A DNA stretch of 64,000 bases from Saliniplasma sp046497075 (GCA_046497075.1 JAWOGF010000050.1:25262-89261); one strand, 5' to 3'; counted from the first letter of the stretch, positions 1 to 9,049 are shown. Translations and numbers: made by a program. Notes: a model not told the origin generated them from the sequence alone.

Positions 1-690
1 GCCGTGGAAAGATTATTGGAAAACCAAAGAATAGAACTCGAGGAAAAACAGGAAGAGCTTAAAGACCGTATCAGAGAATTTAAAAAGGTTGTAAAAAAGA
101 AGGATAAGGAAAGGGAAAACATCGAAGATAAGAAAAACAAACTGGAGGAAAAAGAAGAAAAACTAAAAGAGAGAGAGATGAAACTCAGCGTTTGGGAGGA
201 AAACCTGAGGAAGAAGGAAAAGGAGTTAGAAGCTGAGGTAGGCCAATACAAAGAAAGCGAGGAGACTCTTGAAAAGATCGAGGAGGATATGCCAGAAGAG
301 GGAAAGGTTACCAAAGAAGAATGGTTAGAGGAACAAAAGAAGATCCAGAAAGAACTGTTCGATCTGAAAGATATGTGGGATGATGAAGAGGAAACGATAG
401 ATATCAGCGAAGACTCGATACCGGTAGTAAAAAAGAAACTTAAGGAGAAAGAAGAACTCTGGAAAAAAAAGATCAAGGACCTCAAAGAAGAGTTGGATGA
501 AGTTCGTAAAGAAAAAGAAAAGATGAGAGAAAAAACCCTCGAGATGGATGTTAAACAAGAAGAGGTGGAGACCATATTATCCGTACTAGATGATCTACTA
601 GGTAATTTACCAGATGAACGTATCCATGAATTTGCAAAATCCAAGCATTTTGAACTTTATGAGAAGGTATTGGATGCTTTCGATGTATAA
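1..690 (+). CDS. Coiled-coil protein, 5' end cut by window edge
   Basis: The frame is open from base 1, so the true start probably lies outside the window; a GTG at base 4 is the first possible in-window start. The visible ~229 residues are almost entirely Glu/Lys/Leu heptad coiled coil, with a short non-coil stretch near residues 95-140 that contains Trp (motif LKDMWDDEEE). The last ~35 residues are different: a compact, less charged tail (LPDERIHEF...FELYEKVLDAF) that may be a small helical docking domain. Only 12 bp separate it from the next coiled-coil gene, whose start is preceded by GGAG inside that gap, so the two are likely co-transcribed and possibly coupled. No enzyme motif is visible. 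A structural or scaffolding role is an inference from composition only. Confidence 0.75.
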   Translation, partial: AVERLLENQRIELEEKQEELKDRIREFKKVVKKKDKERENIEDKKNKLEEKEEKLKEREMKLSVWEENLRKKEKELEAEVGQYKESEETLEKIEEDMPEEGKVTKEEWLEEQKKIQKELFDLKDMWDDEEETIDISEDSIPVVKKKLKEKEELWKKKIKDLKEELDEVRKEKEKMREKTLEMDVKQEEVETILSVLDDLLGNLPDERIHEFAKSKHFELYEKVLDAFDV

Positions 691-702
691 GGAGTAATAG
701 AC

Positions 703-3700
703 ATGGGACTCAGAGAAAAGGCGAAGAAGGCACTAGAAGAAGAGGAAAAAACCTCTGAAGAACTAGAAAAGGAGGAAGAAAGAGTTGAAGATCTGGAGAA
801 AGATATAAAAGAACTGGAGGAACGCAGATCCGAACTCGAGGATATTGTAAGTGGATTAGAAGATGAAAAGGAAGGACTTGAAGAGAAGAAAAAGGAATTC
901 GAAAATGTTAAGGAACGGATCAAAGAATCTGTTGAAAGAAAGCAGGAACTTGAAGAGAATATCCAAAAGCTTGAATCGAGATATGAAGAACTAAAATCCA
1001 AAAGAGAAGAATTTGAAGAGTTGGCAGAAGAGTACGATGAGATTCAGCAGAAAAAGGAGAGTCTTGAAGAGGAGATCGATGAGCTACAAGGTACAAAAGA
1101 TGAACTTTCGGAGAGTAAGGAGGAAGTCGAAGAATCTAAAGAAAGATTAGAAGGGGAGATCGAAGAACTGGAAAATAGAAAAGATGAACTTATAGAAAGT
1201 GAAGAAGAATTAGAGACGGTGAAAGAAGATGTTGAAGAGCTTATACAAAAGAGAGAAACACTTGAAGAGGATATCGAGGAGTTAGAGAAGGGAAAAGAAG
1301 AACTCACGACCTCAAAAGAGGAATTGGAGGAGAAATCAGAGAAGCTCGATAAAAGGATGAAAGAATTGGAAAAAGAAAAGGAGAGATTGGAAGAGGATAA
1401 AGGGGAGATAGAGGAACTAAAAAAGGAATTAGAAGAAAAAAGGAAGATATTAGAAGAGGAAGAGAAAAAATTCGAAGAGCGAAAGGAAGAACTAGATGGG
1501 AAAGAAAAAGATTTAAATGAAAAAGAAAAAAGGTTACAACAGAAAGAACAAGGGTTAGAGGATAAAGAACAAGGGTTAGAGGATAAAGAACAAGATATAG
1601 ATGAAAGGATCAGCGAATTGAACGAGAGAGAGGAAGAACTCAAAAAACTCAAGAAAAGTATCGACGGTAAGAAAGGTGCTCTACAGAGATCCAAGAATAA
1701 ATTGGAAGAACAGGAAGAAAAACTGGAGGAACGGAAAAAGGAGCTTGAGAAGAAAGAAAAAGATTTGAGGGAAGAACTCAAAAAAGAACTCCTTGAAGAG
1801 AAAAAAGAGGAATTGGAATCGCTGGAGGCTTCTTTGGAAGAGAAAAGAGATGAGGAAGAACAGCTGGAAGAAAAAATACAGGATTATAGTGAGAGAATAA
1901 ATGAAATAGAGGAGAGGGAAGAAGAATTAGATGAAAAAGAGGAAGAACTGAAGCAGAAGGATAATGAACTGGTGGAACGGAGTTCTCTCCTGGATGATAG
2001 GGAACAGGGTATCGAAGAGAAAGAAGAAAAGATAGATGAAGCAGAAGAAAAGTTGGCAGAATTGGAGGACAAAGATACAAAACTGGAAGAGTGGCACGGG
2101 GAACTAGAGGATAAAGAAGAAACATTGGATGAGAAAAAAACAGAACTAACTAATCTCGAAAAAACCCTTGAAGATAAAGAAGTGAAGATCGAAGAGAAGG
2201 AAGAGGATCTAGAAGCAAAGGAAGATAGATTATCCGAAAAAGAAAATGAACTAGAAGATAAATCAAAAGAATTAGAAGAAAGGGAAAACAAGATCGATGA
2301 AAGATTGTCGAAGGTGGAACAGAGGGAAGAAGAGATAGAAGAATTAAAGGATTCCCTCGCTAGTAAAGAAGAAGAGCTAGAATCAAGAGAAGAAAATTTA
2401 GAGGAAAAAGAAGATGAGTTAGATAGGTTAGAGGGAGATCTAGAAAAGAGGCGTCAAGAAGTAACTGATACTGAAGCAAGTCTTGAACAAAGGGAAGAAG
2501 AATTGATCGATTGGGAAGAGGAGATAGAGGCAAGGGAGGAAGATGTATCTGAGGAAAGAACGAGGTTAGAAGAAAAAGATGATGAGTTGGACCAGAAAGA
2601 GAAGGAATTAAAAAAATTGGAAAATGAACTGGAAGATAGAGAGGAACGGTTGGAGAGTTTAGAAGACGATCTGGATGAGGTGCAAAAAGAGCTCGTAGAC
2701 CGGGAAGAAAACATAAGAACCAAAGAGAAGGATTTAGAAGAAAAGGAAGAGGAACTGCAAAATTTCGAAGCCGAGCTTCAAGGATGGGAAGATAATCTAA
2801 AATCAAAAGAGGAAGATTTGGATACAAAAGAATCCGAGCTTCAAGGATGGGAGGAGGACTTAAAGGAAAAGGAGGGTGGATTGGACACTAGAGAAGAAGC
2901 GATAAATGAGAGAGAAGTAGAGCAGGACGAACTGGAAGACACCCTACAGGAAAGAAAAGAAGAACTAGGTAAAAAAGAGAATCACCTGATCGAATGGGAA
3001 GCAGAAGTGGAAGAGAGAGAGAAAAAATTGGATGAGCTTCAGAAAGAACTTGAAGGTAAAGAAGAAAATCTAGATACTATAGAGGATGAACTAGATGAGC
3101 GAACTTCAAAGGTGGAACAGCAGGAAAAAGAGTTAGAGGATAGAGAAGAAAAGATCGATGAAAGAGAAAAGACACTCAACGAAAAAGAAGATGAATTGGA
3201 CCAGAAAGAGAGCGAGATAGAAGCAGAAAGAGATGAACTGGAAGAAGAAAAAGAAGGACTGCTCCAATTACGTGAGGAACTGAATAAATTTGATGACACT
3301 CTCGATGAGAAGCAGAAAGAGTTGGAGGGTGAGAGGAGTGAATTCGAAGACAAAGTGGAGATCAAGGAAGAGGAGCTAAGAAAAGAAAGGTCGTCTCTGG
3401 AAGAGAAGAAAGAACTACTAGCTGAAAAAGAAGAAAAGTTGAGTGATCTTGAGAAAGACCTATCGCAGAGAGAGGGGCGCGTATCTAAAAAAGAGAATAC
3501 TTTGGACGAATTAAAAGAGGAGCTAGGTGAAAGAGAAAGGGAAGTAAAAGAAAGGGAGAATGGACTAGACTTACTCCAAGAGGAATTAGAGGATTGGAGA
3601 GATGAGTTATCTAATAAGGAAAAAGAACTAGAAAAAGAGAAAGAAGAGCTCAGAGAAAAAGTGAAAGATCTGCAGGAAAAAGAAGCTAAAATCTCTGAAA

Positions 3701-4740
3701 GAGAAGAAATGGTGGAGGAAGAGTTAGAAAAAGTTGAAAGTGAAAGGGACGAACTATCCGAGATGTGGACTAAAATTGGAAGAAAGATGGAAGATGTCGA
3801 GGGCAGGGAAGAGAAACTAGAAAAGGAGCACTCGGACTTAGTGATAAAAAAAGATGAACTGAAAAGGAAAGAAAGAGATTTGGATGAAAGGGAGGGGGTT
3901 ATCGAAGAGAAGGAAAAAGAGTTGTCTAAAAAAGAGGAGGGGCTAGAAAAAGAGATAGATGAAGTGGCTAGAGAGATGGAAAAGGCCCGATCCTGGAGTC
4001 AGACCGCCCTCGACAAAGAAGAGGAACTCAAATCATGGGAGTCTGATCTAGAAGATTGGGAAGAGAAACTAGGGGATAGAAGAGAAAAGCTCGAGGAGGA
4101 ACGTGATGAAATCGAAGAACTGCTTGATGAACTGCCAAATAGGGTAGAAGAGGTCGAAGAGAGGGAAGAAGAAGTAATAGAAAGGGAGAAAGAGTTGGAT
4201 GAGGAAAAAGAAAAGTTAAAGGCCATTAAAACAGATTTATCAGAAAGGGAAGAAGAACTTGAAGAAGAAAAAGAGCACGTTCAGGAGATCAAAGAAAGTG
4301 CATTGAACATGATGCAGTATGCAAAATCAAAGAAAGCTCGGGAAGATAAAAAACTGAGAGAAGATATCCAGCAGGAACGTGAGAAATTGGAAAGAGAGAG
4401 AAGAAAACTCGAAGAAGAATTGGCTCAGAAGGAAAAGAATTTAAAGCAAAAGGATAAGAAGCTGGAAAAGAAGAAAGAAAGATTGATGGAAAAGGCTGAA
4501 GCCTTGGAAGAAAAGGAAAAGGAAGTTGAACAGAAACAGCAGAATATAAAAGATGAGAGAGATAAACTTTCTGAGATGTGGTCGGAGATTGAAGAGGAAT
4601 CGATGAAGATGGAGGAATTCAAAGAGCGGGAAAGGGAGATCGAAGAACGTGAGAAAAAGTTAGAGGAAAAAGAAAATCAGTTAGAAAAGAAGAAAGAAAG
4701 GATCGAAAAGATGAAAAAGCATCTAGATGATCTTCTGTGA
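703..4740 (+). CDS. Giant Glu/Lys-rich coiled-coil protein, 1345 aa
   Basis: ATG at 703 follows GGAG after a 12-bp gap from the preceding gene. The product is nearly one continuous coiled coil of repeating E/K/L blocks such as LEEKEEEL and EREEEL. I see no Walker A, ABC signature or hinge, so it is not an SMC or Rad50 ATPase. Internal repeats are visible: a tandem 21-bp unit (KEQGLED twice) and an ELQGWE block recurring 63 bp (21 residues) later. ERDxLSEMW occurs near residues 1015 and 1285, and the upstream protein carries a related LKDMW. There is no signal peptide or membrane segment, so it is probably cytoplasmic. Family unknown; filament, spacer or scaffold are the plausible roles. It converges with GGPP synthase, with one base between the stop codons. 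Confidence 0.85.
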   Translation: MGLREKAKKALEEEEKTSEELEKEEERVEDLEKDIKELEERRSELEDIVSGLEDEKEGLEEKKKEFENVKERIKESVERKQELEENIQKLESRYEELKSKREEFEELAEEYDEIQQKKESLEEEIDELQGTKDELSESKEEVEESKERLEGEIEELENRKDELIESEEELETVKEDVEELIQKRETLEEDIEELEKGKEELTTSKEELEEKSEKLDKRMKELEKEKERLEEDKGEIEELKKELEEKRKILEEEEKKFEERKEELDGKEKDLNEKEKRLQQKEQGLEDKEQGLEDKEQDIDERISELNEREEELKKLKKSIDGKKGALQRSKNKLEEQEEKLEERKKELEKKEKDLREELKKELLEEKKEELESLEASLEEKRDEEEQLEEKIQDYSERINEIEEREEELDEKEEELKQKDNELVERSSLLDDREQGIEEKEEKIDEAEEKLAELEDKDTKLEEWHGELEDKEETLDEKKTELTNLEKTLEDKEVKIEEKEEDLEAKEDRLSEKENELEDKSKELEERENKIDERLSKVEQREEEIEELKDSLASKEEELESREENLEEKEDELDRLEGDLEKRRQEVTDTEASLEQREEELIDWEEEIEAREEDVSEERTRLEEKDDELDQKEKELKKLENELEDREERLESLEDDLDEVQKELVDREENIRTKEKDLEEKEEELQNFEAELQGWEDNLKSKEEDLDTKESELQGWEEDLKEKEGGLDTREEAINEREVEQDELEDTLQERKEELGKKENHLIEWEAEVEEREKKLDELQKELEGKEENLDTIEDELDERTSKVEQQEKELEDREEKIDEREKTLNEKEDELDQKESEIEAERDELEEEKEGLLQLREELNKFDDTLDEKQKELEGERSEFEDKVEIKEEELRKERSSLEEKKELLAEKEEKLSDLEKDLSQREGRVSKKENTLDELKEELGEREREVKERENGLDLLQEELEDWRDELSNKEKELEKEKEELREKVKDLQEKEAKISEREEMVEEELEKVESERDELSEMWTKIGRKMEDVEGREEKLEKEHSDLVIKKDELKRKERDLDEREGVIEEKEKELSKKEEGLEKEIDEVAREMEKARSWSQTALDKEEELKSWESDLEDWEEKLGDRREKLEEERDEIEELLDELPNRVEEVEEREEEVIEREKELDEEKEKLKAIKTDLSEREEELEEEKEHVQEIKESALNMMQYAKSKKAREDKKLREDIQQEREKLERERRKLEEELAQKEKNLKQKDKKLEKKKERLMEKAEALEEKEKEVEQKQQNIKDERDKLSEMWSEIEEESMKMEEFKEREREIEEREKKLEEKENQLEKKKERIEKMKKHLDDLL
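1543..1584 (+). repeat. Two perfect tandem 21-bp units in the coiled-coil gene
   Basis: Positions 1543-1563 and 1564-1584 are identical and a third copy begins at 1585. Each encodes KEQGLED. The seven-residue unit matches one coiled-coil heptad, so the array probably grew by slippage or unequal recombination without disturbing the coil. Confidence 0.9.
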
Positions 4741-4741
4741 C

Positions 4742-5725
4742 CTATTTCGCTCTTTCGATCATAAACTCTACCAGTGCCATCAAAATATCTTTATATTCAC
4801 TTTCTGGTAAAAATTGTATTTCTTCTTTTGCACCGTTGGCGTATTCTTCTGCCAATCTGCTACAATATTCAATAGAATTATTTTTTTCTAACAGTTCGAT
4901 AGCTTCTAACACAGCTTTCTGATCACTTTCACCATCTAATATTTCGATCAAGCGACGTTTATCCTCATCCCCTAGATGTTCTAAAGCATGGATCACCATC
5001 AATGTCCTCTTCCCCGCCCTGATATCACTTCCAACCGGCTTTCCTAGATCTGTTTCCTCTCCCATAAGGTCCAGATAATCATCCTGGACCTGGAAGGCGA
5101 TCCCCATCTTACGGGCATATTCGCCCATGCGTTCTATCTTCTCATCAGGAGCGCCGGCGACTATAGCACCAGACCTAGCAGCCGCCTGGAAGAGGTAACT
5201 GGTCTTTTTCTCGATCATCTCGATAAACTCTTCTTCTGTTATATCGAAGGTCTTTTCAAACCTCATATCCTCCTCTTGCCCCTCTGCCACTTTTAGGACC
5301 GCATGAGATATCTCAAATAGGACCCGTTTTATCTTTAAGGGCTCAACATCCATATTCGAGATCAATCGGAAAGATAGGGCAAAAAGGGCATCTCCCACAT
5401 TTATAGCAGTCGACAGACCTTCTTTTTTATGCAGTGTTTCTCTACCTCGTCTAAGATCGTCATCATCCATTATATCGTCATGGACTAACGTAAAATTATG
5501 GATCAATTCTATGGAAAGTCCCGGGATCATACCATCCTCCTCATCACCACCTAAAGCACCACAAGAGACCATAGCCAGAAAAGGTCGAAGTTTTTTTCCA
5601 CCAGCCTGAGGATACCATGCCATGTTTTTCCAGATTATATGCTCCCTATCCTTGAATAGAGCATCGATCTCACCGTCTACGATCTTTCTCCTCTTTTCTA
5701 TCTCAGATATTAGATCCGTCATCAT
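4742..5725 (-). CDS. Geranylgeranyl diphosphate synthase (polyprenyl synthetase)
   Basis: Trans-prenyltransferase that condenses IPP with allylic diphosphates to make the C20 precursor of archaeal ether lipids. Numbering from a GTG two codons further upstream, the first Asp-rich motif DDIMD is at 85-89 followed by DLRRG, and the second, DDYLD, is at 217-221, with the usual GKPVGSD/KRT segment after it. The fifth residue before the first motif is Phe80, the position and residue that set C20 length in characterised archaeal (type I) GGPP synthases, so C20 is the expected product (inference). About 327 aa, normal for the family. I prefer ATG 5725 over GTG 5731 because a TATA-like box (about 5750-5762) lies ~30 nt upstream, fitting a leaderless transcript. 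It lies 60 bp downstream of the IPP isomerase gene on the same strand. Confidence 0.93.
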   Translation of the reverse strand: MMTDLISEIEKRRKIVDGEIDALFKDREHIIWKNMAWYPQAGGKKLRPFLAMVSCGALGGDEEDGMIPGLSIELIHNFTLVHDDIMDDDDLRRGRETLHKKEGLSTAINVGDALFALSFRLISNMDVEPLKIKRVLFEISHAVLKVAEGQEEDMRFEKTFDITEEEFIEMIEKKTSYLFQAAARSGAIVAGAPDEKIERMGEYARKMGIAFQVQDDYLDLMGEETDLGKPVGSDIRAGKRTLMVIHALEHLGDEDKRRLIEILDGESDQKAVLEAIELLEKNNSIEYCSRLAEEYANGAKEEIQFLPESEYKDILMALVEFMIERAK

Positions 5726-5785
5726 CTTCACATAAAGTGGTAATCATTCGAGATATATAAGAAAAACGCTTGATCTACCCTTGAT

Positions 5786-6832
5786 CTATACAGAACTTAT
5801 CCAATCCCTCAGTTCCCCAGTGACTATCATCTTCCTATCCTTCAACTCTTCGATGTTTGAACAACCCTGCAGGAACATTGAGACCTTCAGTCCGTGTATC
5901 ACGTGCTTTAGATATCTAACTACTTCATCCTTACCTTTTTTAACGTGAGGTAGGACTCCTCCGGCGATGCCTGTCAACTCTGCACCAAGGGAAAGGGCTT
6001 TCGATACTTGTACCCCATTTCTTATCCCTCCAGTAGAAATTATTGGTATCTCCACCGCACTGCTGCATTCAAGGGTTGATACCGGTGTTGGTATCCCCCA
6101 ATCCCAGAGTTCCTTAGCTAATGACTTTTTATGGCTATCTTCCTCTCTAAAGTACTCCACGGCGGAAAATGAGGTACCGCCCATACCGCCTACGTCTAAG
6201 GACTTAACTCCCGTATCACAAAGCTTTCGAGCAACATCGCTAGATAACCCTGCACCTGTTTCTTTAGCTATCGTCGGCACATGGTGAGATAATTCAGACA
6301 GAGCTTCCAGTAGCCCTTTTGCGTTTGTATCCCCCTCGGGCTGAACGACCTCTTGGAGATAATTAAAATGAACCGCAAGTAGATCACCATCGATCATCTC
6401 TAAAGCTTTTTTGGCGTGTTCGATCCCATAAGCTTCATCATCATCCTGTTCTATGAGCTGAGGAGCCCCGAGGTTACCAAGAACTAAAGGGGGATAGTGA
6501 TCCCTTATAACCTCATAGGACCTTCTCAATTTCTTATCTTCTAGAGCTGCCCTTTGGCTGCCAACACCGAAGGGGATACCTATTTCTTCAGCGGCTTCAG
6601 ATAACCTAGCATTTATCTTTTCAGCACCGCCGTAGCCGCCAGTTATAGCTGATATCATTATAGGAGCTGATAATCCAGTACCCAAAAAATCTACGGTTGT
6701 ATCTATCTCTTCAAAATCTATTTCTGGTGCAGAGTTATGGTAAAATTTGAGCATGCCCCAGTAATCTTTATCTATCTCAACGTCCTCCTTTAAACATATG
6801 TCCATATGGTCCTCTTTTCGGGTTTCTATCAT
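5786..6832 (-). CDS. fni: Isopentenyl-diphosphate delta-isomerase, type 2
   Basis: FMN- and NADPH-dependent isomerase interconverting IPP and DMAPP, supplying the allylic starter for the neighbouring GGPP synthase. Type 2 marks are present in order: N-terminal RKEDHMDICL, GVGSQRAAL near residue 92, the KETGAGLS segment near 190, GGMGGTSF near 217, and the phosphate-binding STGGIRNG followed by GAELTGIAGG near the C-terminus. The length of 348 aa is typical. Its ATG overlaps the TGA of the kinase gene upstream (ATGA), so the two are translationally coupled. It is unrelated to the Nudix type 1 isomerase. Confidence 0.95.
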   Translation of the reverse strand: MIETRKEDHMDICLKEDVEIDKDYWGMLKFYHNSAPEIDFEEIDTTVDFLGTGLSAPIMISAITGGYGGAEKINARLSEAAEEIGIPFGVGSQRAALEDKKLRRSYEVIRDHYPPLVLGNLGAPQLIEQDDDEAYGIEHAKKALEMIDGDLLAVHFNYLQEVVQPEGDTNAKGLLEALSELSHHVPTIAKETGAGLSSDVARKLCDTGVKSLDVGGMGGTSFSAVEYFREEDSHKKSLAKELWDWGIPTPVSTLECSSAVEIPIISTGGIRNGVQVSKALSLGAELTGIAGGVLPHVKKGKDEVVRYLKHVIHGLKVSMFLQGCSNIEELKDRKMIVTGELRDWISSV

Positions 6833-7581
6833 CTTTTAACCTCTGTATAGATCGTCTCTTTTTTTAAGATCAAACGTTTCAAACGGCCTTCTTCCGTCCC
6901 ATTTATAACAAATGTTGGGCAGTGCTCGGAAAGCTCCAACATCTTTTCAACCTTTCCGTTCATCCCGCCTGTGACGTCTATGGAGCCATCTACGCCCGGG
7001 ATGTCTTTTTCGGTTAAAGGATACATCTTTTCCGTGAATGTCTTTACTAATTCTTTATCTTTATAGATCCCATCAACGTTGGTGACGAAGATCGCCCTAT
7101 CTGCTCTTTCACCAAGAGCCAACATCAGATCATCCCCGGAACAGATCGTTACTCCTCTCTCATCATCCAAAGCAACATCACCGAAAGTGACGGGAACGTT
7201 ACCTAAATCTAGATATCTATTAAAAACATCATTATCTATATCCAATAGATCTCCGTCATCGTATCTTGTTACGACCCCACCAGGTATAGAAATAGGCCAC
7301 AGTTCTTTTTTGATCATCATCTCGATTATACGGTTGTTCAATACTCTCATATCATTTTGAACTCTAGAAGTCGCTTCGCATATACTTTTAGGATCCTCAC
7401 TATTTAGGCCAAATTTCTCTGCGCCTGGGTGGCCAAAACTACCACCACCATGTACGACAATTAATTCATCTGTAACAGAGGAGGCCATCTCTTGGATCAA
7501 TCTTTGGGTTCTCCTGCGTTTAAAAGTATATGGTAAATTCTTATCTGAGATTACACTGCCGCCTAGTTTGATCAAAATCAA
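6829..7581 (-). CDS. ipk: Isopentenyl phosphate kinase
   Basis: Amino-acid-kinase-fold enzyme that phosphorylates isopentenyl phosphate to IPP, the last step of the archaeal (alternative) mevalonate routes. The sequence shows the N-terminal KLGGSVISDK loop and VVHGGGSFGH, whose final His (about residue 51) corresponds to the catalytic His of known IP kinases; GMNGKVEKM near 205 is the usual nucleotide-side segment. The start appears to be TTG 7581: an in-frame stop lies two codons upstream (7585-7587) and a GGAAGGA ribosome site overlaps the end of the small upstream gene. The isomerase follows with a 4-bp overlap. Confidence 0.93.
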   Translation of the reverse strand: MILIKLGGSVISDKNLPYTFKRRRTQRLIQEMASSVTDELIVVHGGGSFGHPGAEKFGLNSEDPKSICEATSRVQNDMRVLNNRIIEMMIKKELWPISIPGGVVTRYDDGDLLDIDNDVFNRYLDLGNVPVTFGDVALDDERGVTICSGDDLMLALGERADRAIFVTNVDGIYKDKELVKTFTEKMYPLTEKDIPGVDGSIDVTGGMNGKVEKMLELSEHCPTFVINGTEEGRLKRLILKKETIYTEVKR

Positions 7582-7584
7582 GGT

Positions 7585-7746
7585 CTATCCTTCCTTCTTC
7601 CTACTGCAGATCGCAAACTCATCACCATCAAAAAAAACTTCCCTATCGGGATTCTCCATCTGGATTTTTTCTATCATCTCTTCTATATCTGCGAGCGTGA
7701 TAGATTCATCATGGCGGTCGATCTTTTTATGGATTTTCTTATCCAT
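7585..7746 (-). CDS. Small 53-aa protein heading the isoprenoid operon
   Basis: ATG 7746 is preceded by GAGGA at good spacing, and a TATA-like box (7785-7794) lies about 40 nt upstream. The product is acidic and hydrophilic, with a central IEEMIEKIQMENP helix followed by DREVFFDGDEF and a basic CSRKKEG tail. No family recognised. It ends two codons before the kinase TTG start, and its last codons hold the kinase's ribosome site, so at minimum it couples translation of the kinase. It could be a regulatory peptide or only a translational leader. Confidence 0.6.
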   Translation of the reverse strand: MDKKIHKKIDRHDESITLADIEEMIEKIQMENPDREVFFDGDEFAICSRKKEG

Positions 7747-7784
7747 TCAGATTCCTCTAGCTTATTTATGTAGGAGATTTAACT

Positions 7785-7794
7785 ACTTATATTT
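7785..7794 (-). promoter_or_regulatory. TATA box of the isoprenoid operon
   Basis: Reads AAATATAAGT on the minus strand, 39-48 nt before ATG 7746. This would put transcription start near 7763 with a short leader that contains the GAGGA ribosome site. Confidence 0.5.
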
Positions 7795-7850
7795 TTTTGG
7801 TAAAGAAAAAGAATAATTCGTATCGTTTAATGCAGTTTTTTATTCTCGTC

Positions 7851-7870
7851 ATACGCATATATACGCATAT
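7851..7870 (+). repeat. Tandem ATACGCATAT repeat in divergent intergenic region
   Basis: Two perfect adjacent 10-bp copies lie between the isoprenoid operon and the small gene at 7964, about 30 bp upstream of the latter's TATA box (7898-7907). They could be a regulator site. No other copy was noticed in the window. Confidence 0.4.
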
Positions 7871-7897
7871 AATACATATTCGTTAATTTGACGATAA

Positions 7898-7907
7898 GTA
7901 TATATAA
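7898..7907 (+). promoter_or_regulatory. TATA box for the 45-aa membrane peptide gene
   Basis: GTATATATAA lies 57-66 nt before ATG 7964. With the usual 25-nt offset this gives a leader of roughly 30-35 nt containing the GGTG ribosome site. Confidence 0.45.
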
Positions 7908-7963
7908 TGTCATGACTGTTCTAATAATGTCGGACAAATATATGACAAAATTGGTGTTATAGT

Positions 7964-8101
7964 ATGACAGAAGGAGAAAGTATATGGGATGCAGTCGAGA
8001 AATACAAATATGCGGTTATGTATTACGTATATTTTGCAACATGTTTAGTCGTTGCACTCTGGCTGGCTAAACCTATTGAGATCCTAGCCTCTCTAATCTA
8101 G
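7964..8101 (+). CDS. Small single-span membrane protein, 45 aa
   Basis: ATG 7964 has GGTG about 9 nt upstream and a TATA box at 7898-7907. The peptide has a charged N-terminus (MTEGESIWDAVEKYK) followed by one hydrophobic helix of about 24 residues (AVMYYVYFATCLVVALWLA) and a short hydrophobic tail. The layout resembles small membrane subunits or regulatory peptides. No family recognised. Its 3' end overlaps the convergent epimerase gene by 9 bp, and it is the only plausible plus-strand gene between the isoprenoid operon and the epimerase. Confidence 0.55.
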   Translation: MTEGESIWDAVEKYKYAVMYYVYFATCLVVALWLAKPIEILASLI

Positions 8102-9049
8102 AAGTGACCTTACGGTCAGGGCGATCGATTCTGCGCTTGTATATTCAGGATTCCAGCCTAATTCTTTCAATTTATCTGTAGATAGAAGCATCACTTTTAC
8201 GTCACCCTTCCAGCCTCTACCCCCATCAACACCACCGGTCCAACTGTATTCAACATCATCTAGACCCATCTCTTCACAAACTATATCTGCGATTTCTTTC
8301 ACGTTGATGTAATCTTCAGAACCGATGTTGAAGTATTCGATTCTGTTTTCCATATTCCTCGTTCCGTATAACATACCACTTATACAGTCAGAGATGTAGA
8401 AATAAGATTTAGTGGTTCCTGGAGGGCTTCCCAATATCTCCAGATATCCTGGCTCCTCTTTCAATTTACGTACGAAATCATACGTCACCCCATGTGTGCT
8501 TCGTGGGCCGACAACGTTAGCGAATCTGAAACATACCGCCTGCATATCGAACGTATGACAATAAGCCGAGATCATGGCCTCGCAGGAAAGTTTTGAGGAG
8601 GCGTAAAGTGAGATGGGTTTCAATGGGCCCATATCTTCTGGGGTGGGTATCTCATCGGTTTCACCATAAACAGTCGAGGTCGAGGTAAAAACAATTTCAT
8701 CAACATCGTGCTGCCTCATAGATTCTAGAATATTGTAGGTCGCAATAACGTTCTGTTCGAGATGTACATGTGTGTCATCGGCACCGGCTCTCACATCGGG
8801 ATTAGCAGCTAGATGAAATACCATATCGCATCTTTTCATCTCCTCGTCCAATCGGTTTTTATCTAAAACGTCAGCTATTACCAACTCGAAATTCTTATTT
8901 TCCTGAAGATGTGAAACCAATTCTTTACTACCTGATGATAGATTATCATATCCTATGACTTGGTTTTCTTCAGCTAAAGCGTCACTCAGATGACTCCCGA
9001 TAAAACCAGCCGCGCCTGTCAAGAGTATCTTCCTATCCTTCAATTTCAT
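8093..9049 (-). CDS. NAD-dependent epimerase/dehydratase (UDP-sugar 4-epimerase-like)
   Basis: Extended short-chain dehydrogenase of 318 aa. N-terminal GAAGFIGSHL is the NAD-binding glycine motif; STSTVYGE supplies the catalytic Ser and YASSK the Tyr-x-x-x-Lys pair; RFANVVGPRS and the C-terminal YTSAESI helix fit UDP-glucose 4-epimerase relatives. Likely makes a UDP-hexose for glycan or glycolipid assembly, but substrate specificity cannot be read here. Its start overlaps the end of the upstream membrane-protein gene by 4 bp, so they form one operon. Confidence 0.88.
   Translation of the reverse strand: MKLKDRKILLTGAAGFIGSHLSDALAEENQVIGYDNLSSGSKELVSHLQENKNFELVIADVLDKNRLDEEMKRCDMVFHLAANPDVRAGADDTHVHLEQNVIATYNILESMRQHDVDEIVFTSTSTVYGETDEIPTPEDMGPLKPISLYASSKLSCEAMISAYCHTFDMQAVCFRFANVVGPRSTHGVTYDFVRKLKEEPGYLEILGSPPGTTKSYFYISDCISGMLYGTRNMENRIEYFNIGSEDYINVKEIADIVCEEMGLDDVEYSWTGGVDGGRGWKGDVKVMLLSTDKLKELGWNPEYTSAESIALTVRSLLD

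Noticed and set aside
1500..2900. Repeated 21-bp units considered as a CRISPR or minisatellite array
   Set aside because: No spacers of constant length; the units are in frame and form coiled-coil heptads.
657..4622. Many long Ser/Phe/Leu-rich frames on the minus strand opposite the coiled-coil genes
   Set aside because: They are the complement of GAA/AAG-rich codons, show only Ser/Leu/Phe low complexity and no domains; the plus-strand genes explain the composition.
703..4740. SMC or Rad50 homologue
   Set aside because: No Walker A/B, signature or hinge domain in the 1345 residues.
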